Shown one piece after another: positions 24,648 through 32,265 of a DNA stretch of 64,000 nt. Numbering within the stretch: the stretch's first letter is position 1; each line of letters opens with the position of its first letter. The translations under genes were made by a program, and so were the position numbers. The DNA lies in assembly GCF_016792905.1 (NCBI RefSeq), contig NZ_JAEULP010000001.1, forward strand, positions 1 to 64,000, given 5' to 3'. Below the pieces are notes generated by a model. It saw only the letters and a program-made list of their open reading frames with translations. It ran no database searches and was not told the origin of the DNA. This DNA is from Tabrizicola sp. Lineage in GTDB: Bacteria > Pseudomonadota > Alphaproteobacteria > Rhodobacterales > Rhodobacteraceae.

Positions 24648-25679
24648 ATGGCAAACCGCCCCACCATCCATGATGTGGCCCGCGAGGCCGGGGTATCCAG
24701 CGCGACGGTCGACCGTGTCCTGAACGGGCGCGAGAAGGTGCGCGAGGAAACCGCCCGCAAGGTCTATGAGGCCGCCCGGCTGATCGGCTATCACGCGGCG
24801 CCGCTGATCGGGCAGCGGGTGCAGGCGGATCTGCCAAGGCTGCGGCTGGGGCTGGTGCTGCACAAGGAGCGCCAGGCCTTCTACCAGCAGTTCAAGGCCG
24901 AGGCGGAGCGCGCGGTCGGCCAGGCCACCGGGGTGCGTGCGACGGTGCAGGTGGCCTTCGCTTCGTCGCAATCGCCCAAGGATTTCACAGAGCTGATGGA
25001 GGGGATGGCGGGCCGTGTCGACGCGATTGCCGCGACCGCCGTTACCCATCCCGAAGTGACAGAGGCGGTGATCCGGCTGAATGCCAAGGGTATCCCATGC
25101 TTTTCGCTGCTGAACGATTTCGGGCAGGGGGTTCGGCAAAACTACCTTGGACTCAACAACTTGAAGGTCGGGCGCATCGCTGCGCACATGATCGCCACCG
25201 CCTCGCACCATGCCGGAAAGATCGCGGTTTTCGTCGGAGGCTACCGCTGGCACGGGCACGAGCTGCGCGAGACCGGGGTGCGCAGCTATTTCCGCGAACA
25301 TGCCCCGCAGTTCCAGATCCTCGACACGCTGATCAACCTGGAAACCCGGCAGCTGACCTATGAGGCGACGCTCGACCTGCTGGGCCGCCACCCGGACCTG
25401 CGCGGCATCTATTGTGCCGGGGGCGGGATGGAGGGCGCCATCGCTGCGGTGCGCGAGGCGCGGGCACCGGGCGAGGTGGCGCTGGTCGTCAATGAGCTTA
25501 CCCCCGAAAGCCGCGCTGCGCTGATCGGGCGCCATGTGACGATGGTCATCGGCACGCCATTGCCCCGGCTGTGCGATGACCTCGTGCGGCTTGCCGCCGA
25601 GACGGTCAGCGATGGCATGACCCCGGTGCAAGGCCAGCACTTCCTGCAGCCCGACCTTTACCTTCCCGAAAGCGTCTGA
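24648..25679 (+). CDS. LacI-family transcriptional regulator of the moc/inositol-like genes
   Basis: A 343-residue LacI-type regulator. The N-terminal helix-turn-helix reads TIHDVAREAGVSSATVDRVL and the hinge follows near residue 55. The periplasmic-binding-like sensor domain includes LRLGLVLHKERQAFYQQF and QNYLGLNNLKVGRIAAHMIA. It sits between the leftward oxygenase operon and the rightward catabolic/transport operon and probably represses both until an inositol-type ligand binds. ATG at 24648 places the helix-turn-helix directly at the N-terminus; the ATG at 24609 adds a non-conserved extension. The ligand is unknown; rhizobial moc genes use MocR (a GntR-type regulator) instead, so the regulation differs. 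Confidence 0.85.
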   Translation: MANRPTIHDVAREAGVSSATVDRVLNGREKVREETARKVYEAARLIGYHAAPLIGQRVQADLPRLRLGLVLHKERQAFYQQFKAEAERAVGQATGVRATVQVAFASSQSPKDFTELMEGMAGRVDAIAATAVTHPEVTEAVIRLNAKGIPCFSLLNDFGQGVRQNYLGLNNLKVGRIAAHMIATASHHAGKIAVFVGGYRWHGHELRETGVRSYFREHAPQFQILDTLINLETRQLTYEATLDLLGRHPDLRGIYCAGGGMEGAIAAVREARAPGEVALVVNELTPESRAALIGRHVTMVIGTPLPRLCDDLVRLAAETVSDGMTPVQGQHFLQPDLYLPESV

Positions 25680-25700
25680 CGAAAAAGCGTCAGCGTCATG

Positions 25701-25726
25701 CGCGTCATTTCGTCACAAATGATGCG
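25701..25726. promoter_or_regulatory. 26-bp near-perfect palindrome upstream of the MocC-like gene
   Basis: Two 10-bp arms with one mismatch (core TCATTT and AAATGA, spacer CGTCAC) span 25701-25726, after the LacI stop and 84 bp before the MocC-like ATG. The size and spacing suit a dimeric LacI-type operator for the rightward operon. It could alternatively form a terminator hairpin, but no T-run follows. Confidence 0.5.
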
Positions 25727-25809
25727 TTCGCCCCGCGACGGATTGACGCGACCTTGCTGTCTCGGGGATGGTCCGGCCAACGAAATTGCCGCGGTTGGGG
25801 AGGCCGGGA

Positions 25810-26628
25810 ATGATCCACTTCGCTTTGAACCACATGACGGTGGCCCGGCTTTCCTTCCGCGAGCTTGTGGCCTTGTCGAAGGGCCTTGGCTGCGTCGGCA
25901 TCGAGGTCCGCAACGACCTGCCCCAGCCGCTGTTCGACGGTATGGACCCGGCCGAAGCAGGAGCCTTCATCCGCGACAGCGGGCTGCGCCTGCTGGCCGT
26001 GGCCGAGGTGAAGCGCTTCAACGACTGGTCCACGGACAAGGAAGCCGAAGCGCTGGCGCTGATGAAGATCGCCAAGGCCGCCGGGGCCGAAGCGGTCAGC
26101 CTGATCCCGCGCAACGACAATCTTGGGATGGGCAACGGCGAGCGGCAGGCAAACCTGCGCGTCGCGCTGAAGGCGCTGAAGACGATGCTGGAAGATCACG
26201 GCCTTGTCGGCATGGTCGAGCCCCTGGGGTTCGAGATCTGCGCGCTGCGCTACAAGGCGGAGGCGGTCGAGGGGATCGAGGCCGTCGGCGGCAAGGGCCG
26301 CTTCAAGCTGGTGCATGACACGTTCCATCACACGCTGGCCCACGGCGGCCCGCTGTTCCCGGACCATACCGGCATCGTCCATGTCTCTGGCGTCGTCGAC
26401 CAGCAGGTGAGCGTCGCCGACATGCGCGATCCGCATCGGGTGCTTGTCACCCCGGCCGACCGGCTGGGCAATGTGGAACAGATCGCCGCCTTGCAAGCCG
26501 CGGGCTGGAACGGTCCCGTCAGCTATGAGGCCTTCTCGCCGGAGGTTCACGCCTATGCCGATCCGGCGGGCGAACTGTCCAAGTCTTTTGATTTCATCCG
26601 CCAAAGCCTCGCTGCGCGCGCGGCCTGA
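25810..26628 (+). CDS. Sugar phosphate isomerase/epimerase-family TIM-barrel protein, MocC-like
   Basis: A 272-residue AP-endonuclease-2-type TIM barrel. The N-terminal MIHFALNHMTVARLSF and GCVGIEVRNDLP, and metal-ligand segments MVEPLGFE, KLVHDTFHH, HVSGVVDQQ and SYEAFSPEVH, match the IolE/IolI/MocC group. In rhizobia, MocC is required for breakdown of scyllo-inosamine; IolE/IolI enzymes act on inosose and ketogluconate intermediates. It is the first gene of the rightward operon and precedes an inositol-type binding protein by 79 bp. The ATG at 25810 follows a GGGAGGCCGGG stretch. Confidence 0.78.
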   Translation: MIHFALNHMTVARLSFRELVALSKGLGCVGIEVRNDLPQPLFDGMDPAEAGAFIRDSGLRLLAVAEVKRFNDWSTDKEAEALALMKIAKAAGAEAVSLIPRNDNLGMGNGERQANLRVALKALKTMLEDHGLVGMVEPLGFEICALRYKAEAVEGIEAVGGKGRFKLVHDTFHHTLAHGGPLFPDHTGIVHVSGVVDQQVSVADMRDPHRVLVTPADRLGNVEQIAALQAAGWNGPVSYEAFSPEVHAYADPAGELSKSFDFIRQSLAARAA

Positions 26629-26707
26629 GCGACGGCTTCAGACCCAGGGAGAACGGGTCTTCCGGTTCAATCCAGGATGTGCCGGACATCCACCAAGGGA
26701 GAGAGAC

Positions 26708-27649
26708 ATGAAAAAGACGCTTCTTGCTGCGGGCCTGACCGCGCTGATGGGCACGACCGCCATGGCGGACGGCATCGGCGTGTCGATGGCGCTGTTCGAC
26801 GACAACTTCCTGACCGTGCTGCGCAACGGCATCCAGTCGCAGGCCGATTCGGCCGGCCTGAAGGTGCAGATCGAGGATGCGCAGAACGACGTCGCCAAGC
26901 AGCTGGACCAGATCAACAACTTCATCGCCTCGGGCGTTGACGCGATCATCGTGAACCCGGTCGATACCTCGGCGACGCAGGCGATGTCGGATGCCGCCGC
27001 TGCCGCGAACATCCCGCTGGTCTATGTGAACCGCCAGCCGATCAACGTCGACACCCTGCCCGACAACCAAGCCTTCGTCGCCTCGAACGAAGTGGAATCC
27101 GGCACGCTGGAAACCATCCAGCTCTGCGACAACTGGGCGGCCGAAGGGAAGACTGAGGTCAACGTCTATGTCATGCAGGGCGAACTGTCGAACCAGGCCG
27201 CCGTGCAGCGGACCCAGGACATCCATGATGTGATGGGCGACGGCCGCTGCAAGGTGAAGATCAACATCATCGACGAGCAGACCGCCAACTGGTCGCGTGA
27301 TCAGGCCCAGACCCTGATGACCAACTGGCTGTCGACCGGTGCGGCGTTCGATGGCGTGATCGCCAACAACGACGAAATGGCGATCGGCGCGATCCAGGCG
27401 ATGAAGGCCGCGGGCATCGACATGGCGACGGTGCAGGTCGGCGGCGTCGACGCGACGCAGGACGCCCTGGCCGCGATGCAGGCGGGTGAACTGGACGTGA
27501 CCGTGTTCCAGAACGCGGCGGCCCAGGGTGGCGGCGCGCTGGATGCGGCGACCAAGCTCGCCAAGGGCGAGGCGGTTGACCAGAAGGTCTATGTTCCGTT
27601 CGAACTGGTCACTCCGGCGAACGTCGCCGACTACGCTTCGAAGAACTGA
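26708..27649 (+). CDS. Periplasmic sugar/inositol-type binding protein (MocB-like)
   Basis: A 313-residue solute-binding protein with a clear Sec signal peptide (MKKTLLAAGLTALMGTTAMA, cleavage after AMA) and a ribose/inositol-binding fold: GVSMALFDDNFLTVLRNGIQ near residue 24, ASGVDAIIVNPVDTSATQAM near residue 76 and GVIANNDEMAIGAIQAMKAA near residue 217. In rhizobial moc clusters the equivalent is the rhizopine-binding protein MocB. The start has an excellent ribosome-binding site (GGGAGAGAGAC). A hairpin follows the stop, separating it from the permease gene. Confidence 0.82.
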   Translation: MKKTLLAAGLTALMGTTAMADGIGVSMALFDDNFLTVLRNGIQSQADSAGLKVQIEDAQNDVAKQLDQINNFIASGVDAIIVNPVDTSATQAMSDAAAAANIPLVYVNRQPINVDTLPDNQAFVASNEVESGTLETIQLCDNWAAEGKTEVNVYVMQGELSNQAAVQRTQDIHDVMGDGRCKVKINIIDEQTANWSRDQAQTLMTNWLSTGAAFDGVIANNDEMAIGAIQAMKAAGIDMATVQVGGVDATQDALAAMQAGELDVTVFQNAAAQGGGALDAATKLAKGEAVDQKVYVPFELVTPANVADYASKN

Positions 27650-27666
27650 GCCCCTTCCGGGCACCT

Positions 27667-27696
27667 GGGGCGGCTGGAGACAGTCGCCCCTTTCTT
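27667..27696 (+). terminator. GAGA-loop hairpin plus TTTCTT after the binding-protein gene
   Basis: GGGGCGGCTG pairs with CAGTCGCCCC around a GAGA tetraloop (one G-T pair) and is followed by TTTCTT. It lies 17 bp after the binding-protein stop and 69 bp before the permease start. It is probably a partial terminator that lowers permease and ATPase expression relative to the binding protein. Confidence 0.7.
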
Positions 27697-27764
27697 GCTG
27701 GTCCAGATGGGGCAACATCGGCCAGAGTTTTCCGAAATCGCATCTTTGGGGAGGAGGAAGCGAC

Positions 27765-28877
27765 GTGGCTGAAGCGACCCATGGCCTTGGCGGCCTGAAA
27801 TACGACCCGGCAAAGCGCACCCGCGCGCCGGAGTGGAACGTGTTCGGCGCGCTGGTGCTGATCGTCCTGATCTTCGAGATCCTGAACCGGATGCAGGGCG
27901 GATCCTTCCTGTTCAACATGCGCGACAACGTGGATGCGATCTTCAACCAGCAGCGGCTGGATATCATGATTCTCCAGGTTGCCATCGTCGGGATCATCGC
28001 GCTGGGCGTGACGCAGGTGATCATCATCGGCGGGATCGACCTGTCGTCGGGGTCGGTCGTCGGCGTGACGGCGATGGTGGTGATGAGCTTCGCTCAGACG
28101 GCCCTGGTCAACGGCAACCCGAACCCGAAGGCGATCTTCGGCGACTGGGCGATGGACCTGCCGGTCATCGTGCCGATTGTCGTGGGACTGGCCTGCGGGC
28201 TGCTCGCCGGGCTGATCAACGGCTTGCTGGTCGCCTACACCAAGATTCCGCCCTTTATCGCAACGCTGGGCATGATGGTTTCGGCCCGGGGCGCGGCGCG
28301 ATGGTGGTCGAACGGCCAACCGGTGAGCTTTCCGACGGAAAACTTCGGCAGCCTGGCAAATGGCGACCTTCTGGGCAGCATGACCTTTGGCGTGCTCCAC
28401 TGGCCCGGACAGAACCCGGCGGTGGTCTTTGTCCTGCTGGCGATCCTGTTCCATGTCATCATGACGTACACGCTGTACGGCAAGCGCAGCTATGCCATCG
28501 GGTCGAACGAGGCGGCGGCGCGGATGTCGGGGATCAACGTCGATCACCACAAGGTGCTGGTCTATACCATCGCGGGTATCCTCGCGGCAGTCGCGGCAGT
28601 GCTTTTGACCTCGAAGAACCTGACCGCACAAGCGGGAATGGGGGTCATGTACGAACTTGACGCCATCGCCATGGCGGTGATCGGCGGCATCAGCCTTGCG
28701 GGCGGGCGCGGCTCGATCCTTGGAACGGTGCTGGGCGCGATGATCTTTTCGGTCATCATCTCGGGGTTCACCTCGATCAAGCTGGACGCCTATTACCAGG
28801 AGATGGTCAAGGGCGCGATCATTGTCGGCGCCGTGGTGCTGGACCAATGGCGGCAACGCAAACGGACCCGGGGGTAA
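27765..28877 (+). CDS. Inositol/ribose-type ABC transporter permease
   Basis: A 370-residue BPD_transp_2 permease. Hydrophobic helices include VFGALVLIVLIFEIL, MILQVAIVGIIALGVTQVII and GAMIFSVIISGFTSI, with the conserved loop GGIDLSSGSVVG near residue 92. The GTG at 27765 was chosen because the strong site GAGGAGGAAG lies 4 bases upstream; a longer in-frame extension to 27528 would overlap the binding-protein gene. It forms the channel for the substrate bound by the upstream protein and works with the following ATPase. Confidence 0.88.
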   Translation: MAEATHGLGGLKYDPAKRTRAPEWNVFGALVLIVLIFEILNRMQGGSFLFNMRDNVDAIFNQQRLDIMILQVAIVGIIALGVTQVIIIGGIDLSSGSVVGVTAMVVMSFAQTALVNGNPNPKAIFGDWAMDLPVIVPIVVGLACGLLAGLINGLLVAYTKIPPFIATLGMMVSARGAARWWSNGQPVSFPTENFGSLANGDLLGSMTFGVLHWPGQNPAVVFVLLAILFHVIMTYTLYGKRSYAIGSNEAAARMSGINVDHHKVLVYTIAGILAAVAAVLLTSKNLTAQAGMGVMYELDAIAMAVIGGISLAGGRGSILGTVLGAMIFSVIISGFTSIKLDAYYQEMVKGAIIVGAVVLDQWRQRKRTRG

Positions 28878-28882
28878 CGGAC

Positions 28883-29650
28883 ATGTCGAAGATCATTCTG
28901 GAAACCCGTGGCCTGACCAAGCACTATGGCGGCGTACATGCGCTGGAAGACGCGAACTTCATCCTGCACGAAGGCGAGCATGTCGCCGTGGTGGGCGATA
29001 ACGGGGCGGGGAAGTCCACGTTCGTGCGCCAGGTCACGGCGGTAGAGCAGCGGTCCTCCGGTGAGGTTATCTTTGACGGCCAGCCGGTGAATTTCTCCGG
29101 CCCACTGGAGGCGCGACAGGCCGGGATCGAGACGGTCTTTCAGACCTTGGCGCTGGCTGACGATCTGGACGTGCCCTCGAACCTGTTCCTGGGGCGCGAG
29201 CTGTTCAAGTTCAAGCTTGGGCCATTCTCCTGGCTGGACCGCAAGACGATGCGCGACCGGACGATGGAGGCGCTGAAGACCACGGCGGTGAAAATCCCCA
29301 ATGTCGACAACCCGATCCGCAACATGTCGGGCGGGCAGCGGCAGTGCGTGTCCATCGCCCGGACGGCAGCCTTTGCGTCGAAGCTGGTGATCATGGACGA
29401 ACCGACGGCGGCGCTGGGGGTGCAGGAGACGGCGCAGGTCGAGAACATCATCCGGGGGCTGAAGGAGCGCGGCATCCCGATGATCCTGATCAGCCACAAC
29501 CTGCGGCAGGTTTTCGACCTGGTGGACCGGATCGTCGTGTTCCGTCGCGGGCGCATCGTGGCGTCACTGCGGAAGGATGAAACCGACGGCAATGACATCG
29601 TGAGCTACATCACCGGGGTGAAGGGTGCCTCGGATGCGGCGTTCGCCTGA
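28883..29650 (+). CDS. Single-domain sugar ABC transporter ATP-binding protein
   Basis: A 255-residue ATPase with Walker A GDNGAGKSTF near residue 38, signature MSGGQRQCVSIART near residue 138 and Walker B KLVIMDEPTAAL. It has one nucleotide-binding domain, unlike the tandem ~500-residue ATPases usual for ribose-type systems (for example GguA in this window), and resembles the short FrcA class; two copies would assemble with the permease. ATG at 28883 is preferred over 28847, which would lie inside the permease frame. The gap to the permease is 5 bp. Confidence 0.85.
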   Translation: MSKIILETRGLTKHYGGVHALEDANFILHEGEHVAVVGDNGAGKSTFVRQVTAVEQRSSGEVIFDGQPVNFSGPLEARQAGIETVFQTLALADDLDVPSNLFLGRELFKFKLGPFSWLDRKTMRDRTMEALKTTAVKIPNVDNPIRNMSGGQRQCVSIARTAAFASKLVIMDEPTAALGVQETAQVENIIRGLKERGIPMILISHNLRQVFDLVDRIVVFRRGRIVASLRKDETDGNDIVSYITGVKGASDAAFA

Positions 29651-29687
29651 GCGCCTTGCAATGATCGTTGCAGGAAGATAGAAGTTC

Positions 29688-29707
29688 GGCAACCTTGTTG
29701 CCAACAA
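29688..29707. promoter_or_regulatory. Overlapping palindromes upstream of iolG
   Basis: GGCAAC-CTT-GTTGCC (29688-29702) overlaps a second dyad TTGTT-GCC-AACAA (29695-29707). As RNA, the two hairpins exclude one another; as DNA, they could be a regulator site. A separate dyad TGCAA...TTGCA sits at 29657-29672. All lie in the 84-bp gap between the ATPase and iolG. Confidence 0.45.
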
Positions 29708-29734
29708 GAAACAGGCTTTGAAAGAGGACAGGCT

Positions 29735-30736
29735 ATGACGATCAGGTTCGGGCTTCTGGGCGCGGGGCGCATCGGGAAGGTTCATGCGAAGGCGGTGACG
29801 GGGAACCCGGCCGCGAAGCTGGTGGCGGTGTCGGACGCGATGGCCCCGGCGGCGCAGGCGATTGCGGATCAGTATGGCTGCGATGTGCGCAGCATCGACG
29901 CGATTGCTTCGGCGAAGGACATCGACGCGGTGGTGATCTGCACGCCGACGGATACCCATGCTGACCTGATCGAGCAGTTCGTGAAGGCCGGGAAGGCGGT
30001 GTTCTGCGAAAAGCCCATCGACCTGTCGCTGGCCCGCGTCAAACAGTGCCTGGAGGTCGTCCACGCCGAGAAGGGGGTGCTGATGGTCGGCTTCAACCGC
30101 CGCTTCGACCCGCATTTCGCTGCCGTCCGGGGCGAGATCGACAAGGGCAGCATCGGGACGGTAGAGATGGTGACGATCACCAGCCGCGACCCGGGGGCGC
30201 CGCCCTTGGACTACATCGCGCGGTCGGGCGGGATCTTCCGGGACATGACGATCCATGACTTCGACATGGCGCGGTTCCTGCTGGGCGAGGAAGTCACCGA
30301 GGTTTCGGCGATGGCGGCGGTGCTGGTCGATCCGGCGATCGGGAAGGCGGGGGACAGCGACTCGGTTCAGGTCATGCTGAAGACGGGCTCGGGCAAGATG
30401 GCGGTGATCTCGAACTCGCGCCGGGCGACCTATGGCTACGACCAGCGGATCGAGGTGCACGGGTCGAAGGGGGTCGCCTCGGCCGAGAACCAGCGGCCGG
30501 TTTCCATCGAGGTGGCGACCGGGGCGGGCTATACCCGGCCGCCGCTGCATGACTTCTTCATGACCCGCTATACCGAGGCCTATGCGGCCGAGATCGCGGC
30601 CTTCATCGACGTGATCGGCGGCAAGGCCAAGGCGAGCCCGTCGGGCGAGGACGGGCTCTTGGCCCTGGCCCTGGCCGAGGCTGCGCTGAAGTCGGTCGCC
30701 GAGGGGCGGACTGTGAAGATGAGTGAGGTTCTCTGA
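29735..30736 (+). CDS. iolG: Inositol 2-dehydrogenase / Gfo-Idh-MocA family
   Basis: A 333-residue NAD(P)-dependent dehydrogenase. It has the Rossmann motif FGLLGAGRIGKVHAKAV, the catalytic lysine motif CEKPIDLSLARVKQC near residue 89, and the inositol-dehydrogenase segments FNRRFDPHFAAVRGEI and RDMTIHDFDMARFLLGEE (catalytic His in TIHDFD near residue 174). It oxidises myo- or scyllo-inositol-type cyclitols to inososes. Its length fits IolG. MocA of rhizopine clusters is in the same family, so the product may act on an inosamine derivative. It is last in the rightward operon and followed by a terminator. Confidence 0.85.
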   Translation: MTIRFGLLGAGRIGKVHAKAVTGNPAAKLVAVSDAMAPAAQAIADQYGCDVRSIDAIASAKDIDAVVICTPTDTHADLIEQFVKAGKAVFCEKPIDLSLARVKQCLEVVHAEKGVLMVGFNRRFDPHFAAVRGEIDKGSIGTVEMVTITSRDPGAPPLDYIARSGGIFRDMTIHDFDMARFLLGEEVTEVSAMAAVLVDPAIGKAGDSDSVQVMLKTGSGKMAVISNSRRATYGYDQRIEVHGSKGVASAENQRPVSIEVATGAGYTRPPLHDFFMTRYTEAYAAEIAAFIDVIGGKAKASPSGEDGLLALALAEAALKSVAEGRTVKMSEVL

Positions 30737-30752
30737 GTTGAGCCGGAGGATG

Positions 30753-30767
30753 TGTCCACGGTGGACA
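30753..30767. repeat. TGTCCACGGTGGACA palindrome, copy 1
   Basis: This perfect 15-bp palindrome lies 16 bp after iolG. The identical 15-mer recurs at 59070-59084, in both cases just downstream of a rightward gene and before an A/T-rich TCCAA/ATCAA stretch. Here it is followed by GATTTTCC and could itself end transcripts. Confidence 0.6.
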
Positions 30768-30828
30768 GATTTTCCAGTCCAATGAAATCAAGGCCTTGCT
30801 TGCGGGTGTTCATGAAATCTTAAGACTC

Positions 30829-30852
30829 GGCCGACCTTCGGGTCGGCCTTTT
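30829..30852 (+). terminator. Intrinsic terminator between iolG and secB
   Basis: GGCCGACC-TTCG-GGTCGGCC is a perfect 8-bp stem with a stable TTCG loop, followed directly by TTTT. It ends transcription from the inositol-type operon ahead of secB. Confidence 0.85.
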
Positions 30853-30930
30853 CCGTGCTGGACAACCGCAGCATTGAGAGCGGGCCGCTGACCTGATAGA
30901 AGGCGGCAAATCCGTTTGGGAGACCCGGAA

Positions 30931-31449
30931 ATGGCAGACGAAACCCCGGCTGGGAACGGCGCTACCGCCGCTCCGCAACAAGTCAAGATGCAGGTGCTGG
31001 CGCAGTATGTGCGCGACATGTCCTTCGAGAACATGGTGGTGCAGAAGGGCCTGTCGGCTGGCGAAGTGCAGCCGGACATCCAGGTCGCAGTGAGCCTTGA
31101 CGCCCGCAAGCGCCCGGTGCCGAACCAGTACGAAGTCATCACCAAGTTCAAGGTGACGTCGAAGAACAAGGTCAACGGCGACGTGCTGTTCCTTCTTGAG
31201 CTGGAATACGGCTCGACCTTCCACGTCGAGGGTGTCAGCGACGACCAGATGCATCCGTTCCTGCTGATCGAATGCCCGCGACTGATGTTCCCCTTCGTGC
31301 GTCGGATCATCTCGGACGTGACGCGCGACGGTGGCTTCCCGCCGCTGAACGTGGATACCGTCGATTTCATGGCACTTTACCGGCAGGAGCTGGCGCGTCG
31401 GGCGCAGGCACAGGCGGCAGCTGCGGCGCCGACCGAAAAGGTCAACTGA
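30931..31449 (+). CDS. secB: Protein-export chaperone SecB
   Basis: A 172-residue SecB. Conserved stretches are VRDMSFENM, EVQPDIQVAVSLDARK, LELEYGSTFHVEGV and CPRLMFPFVRRIISDVTRDGGFPP. It holds precursor proteins unfolded and delivers them to SecA. The start MADETPAG at 30931 was chosen; the track of sequence upstream adds a non-conserved five-residue extension. It is convergent with dnaQ, a gene order conserved next to the alphaproteobacterial origin. Confidence 0.95.
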   Translation: MADETPAGNGATAAPQQVKMQVLAQYVRDMSFENMVVQKGLSAGEVQPDIQVAVSLDARKRPVPNQYEVITKFKVTSKNKVNGDVLFLLELEYGSTFHVEGVSDDQMHPFLLIECPRLMFPFVRRIISDVTRDGGFPPLNVDTVDFMALYRQELARRAQAQAAAAAPTEKVN

Positions 31450-31458
31450 AGCGTTTTC

Positions 31459-31494
31459 CCCTCACCCTGACCCTCTCCCCCAGGGGGAGAGGGG
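31459..31494. repeat. GC-rich palindromic intergenic repeat, copy 2
   Basis: CCCCTCACCC leads into a CCCTCTCCC/GGGAGAGGG hairpin (31471-31479 with 31485-31493). It shares layout and most bases with 14505-14544. It lies between the convergent secB and dnaQ genes, where it may end both transcripts. Confidence 0.7.
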
Positions 31495-31530
31495 ACGCGG
31501 GCTGGACCGGCGGTGCGTGACGATCAGCCG

Positions 31531-32265
31531 TTACGCGTTCTGCTTCCAGATCGCAGCATCGCCCAGTTTCGCGAGCATCGCCGCATGGGCCGCGGTTTCT
31601 GCTTCGGTGATCCGCGGCGGCAGCGGTTCCGGGCGGGGACGGGGGCGCCAGGTTGTGTCGCCTGTCGCGCCCATTGCCGGGGCCGGGGCAGCGCTGCCGA
31701 GCACCAGATCCGGTTGGCGGCCGCCGATCAGTTCCAGATAGACCTCGGCGAGAATTTCGCTGTCGAGGAGCGCACCGTGTTTTTCGCGCATGGAGTTGTC
31801 GATGCCGAAGCGGCGGCAAAGGGCATCGAGCGAAGCGGGCGAGCCGGGGAATTTGGTCCGGGCCATGGCCGCCGTGTCGATGGCACGCGCGCCCGGAAGG
31901 CCGGGGAGACCGGCCCGTTCCAGTTCGAAGTTCAGGAACTTCATGTCAAACCCGGCATTGTGCGCCACAAGCCGCGCATCGCCGATGAAATCGAGAAAGG
32001 CCTGACCGATGCGGGCAAAGACAGGCTTGTCCCGCAGTGTGACGCCGCCTGGAACCGGCTGGCCGGGCTGTTCCAGGATGTCGTGCCCGATGCCGTGGAT
32101 GTTGAAGGCCCCGAGCGGCATTCCGCGTTCCGGGTTGATATACTGGTGGTAGGTCTTGCCGGTGGGCAGGTGGTTGAACAGTTCCACCGCGCCGATTTCG
32201 ACGATGCGGTCGCCCTCGGTCGGTTCAAGCCCGGTGGTTTCGGTGTCGAGGACGATTTCACGCAT
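31531..32265 (-). CDS. dnaQ: DNA polymerase III epsilon subunit (3'-5' exonuclease)
   Basis: A 244-residue DEDDh exonuclease. ExoI is [12 protein letters not shown] near residue 4, ExoII is [16 protein letters not shown] near residue 98, and ExoIII is [16 protein letters not shown] near residue 160 with the catalytic His. It proofreads replication as part of the Pol III core. The C-terminal tail is proline- and arginine-rich and varies in length in this group. ATG at 32265 overlaps the coaE stop by 8 bp in the conserved maf-aroE-coaE-dnaQ operon. Confidence 0.95.
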   Translation of the reverse strand: MREIVLDTETTGLEPTEGDRIVEIGAVELFNHLPTGKTYHQYINPERGMPLGAFNIHGIGHDILEQPGQPVPGGVTLRDKPVFARIGQAFLDFIGDARLVAHNAGFDMKFLNFELERAGLPGLPGARAIDTAAMARTKFPGSPASLDALCRRFGIDNSMREKHGALLDSEILAEVYLELIGGRQPDLVLGSAAPAPAMGATGDTTWRPRPRPEPLPPRITEAETAAHAAMLAKLGDAAIWKQNA

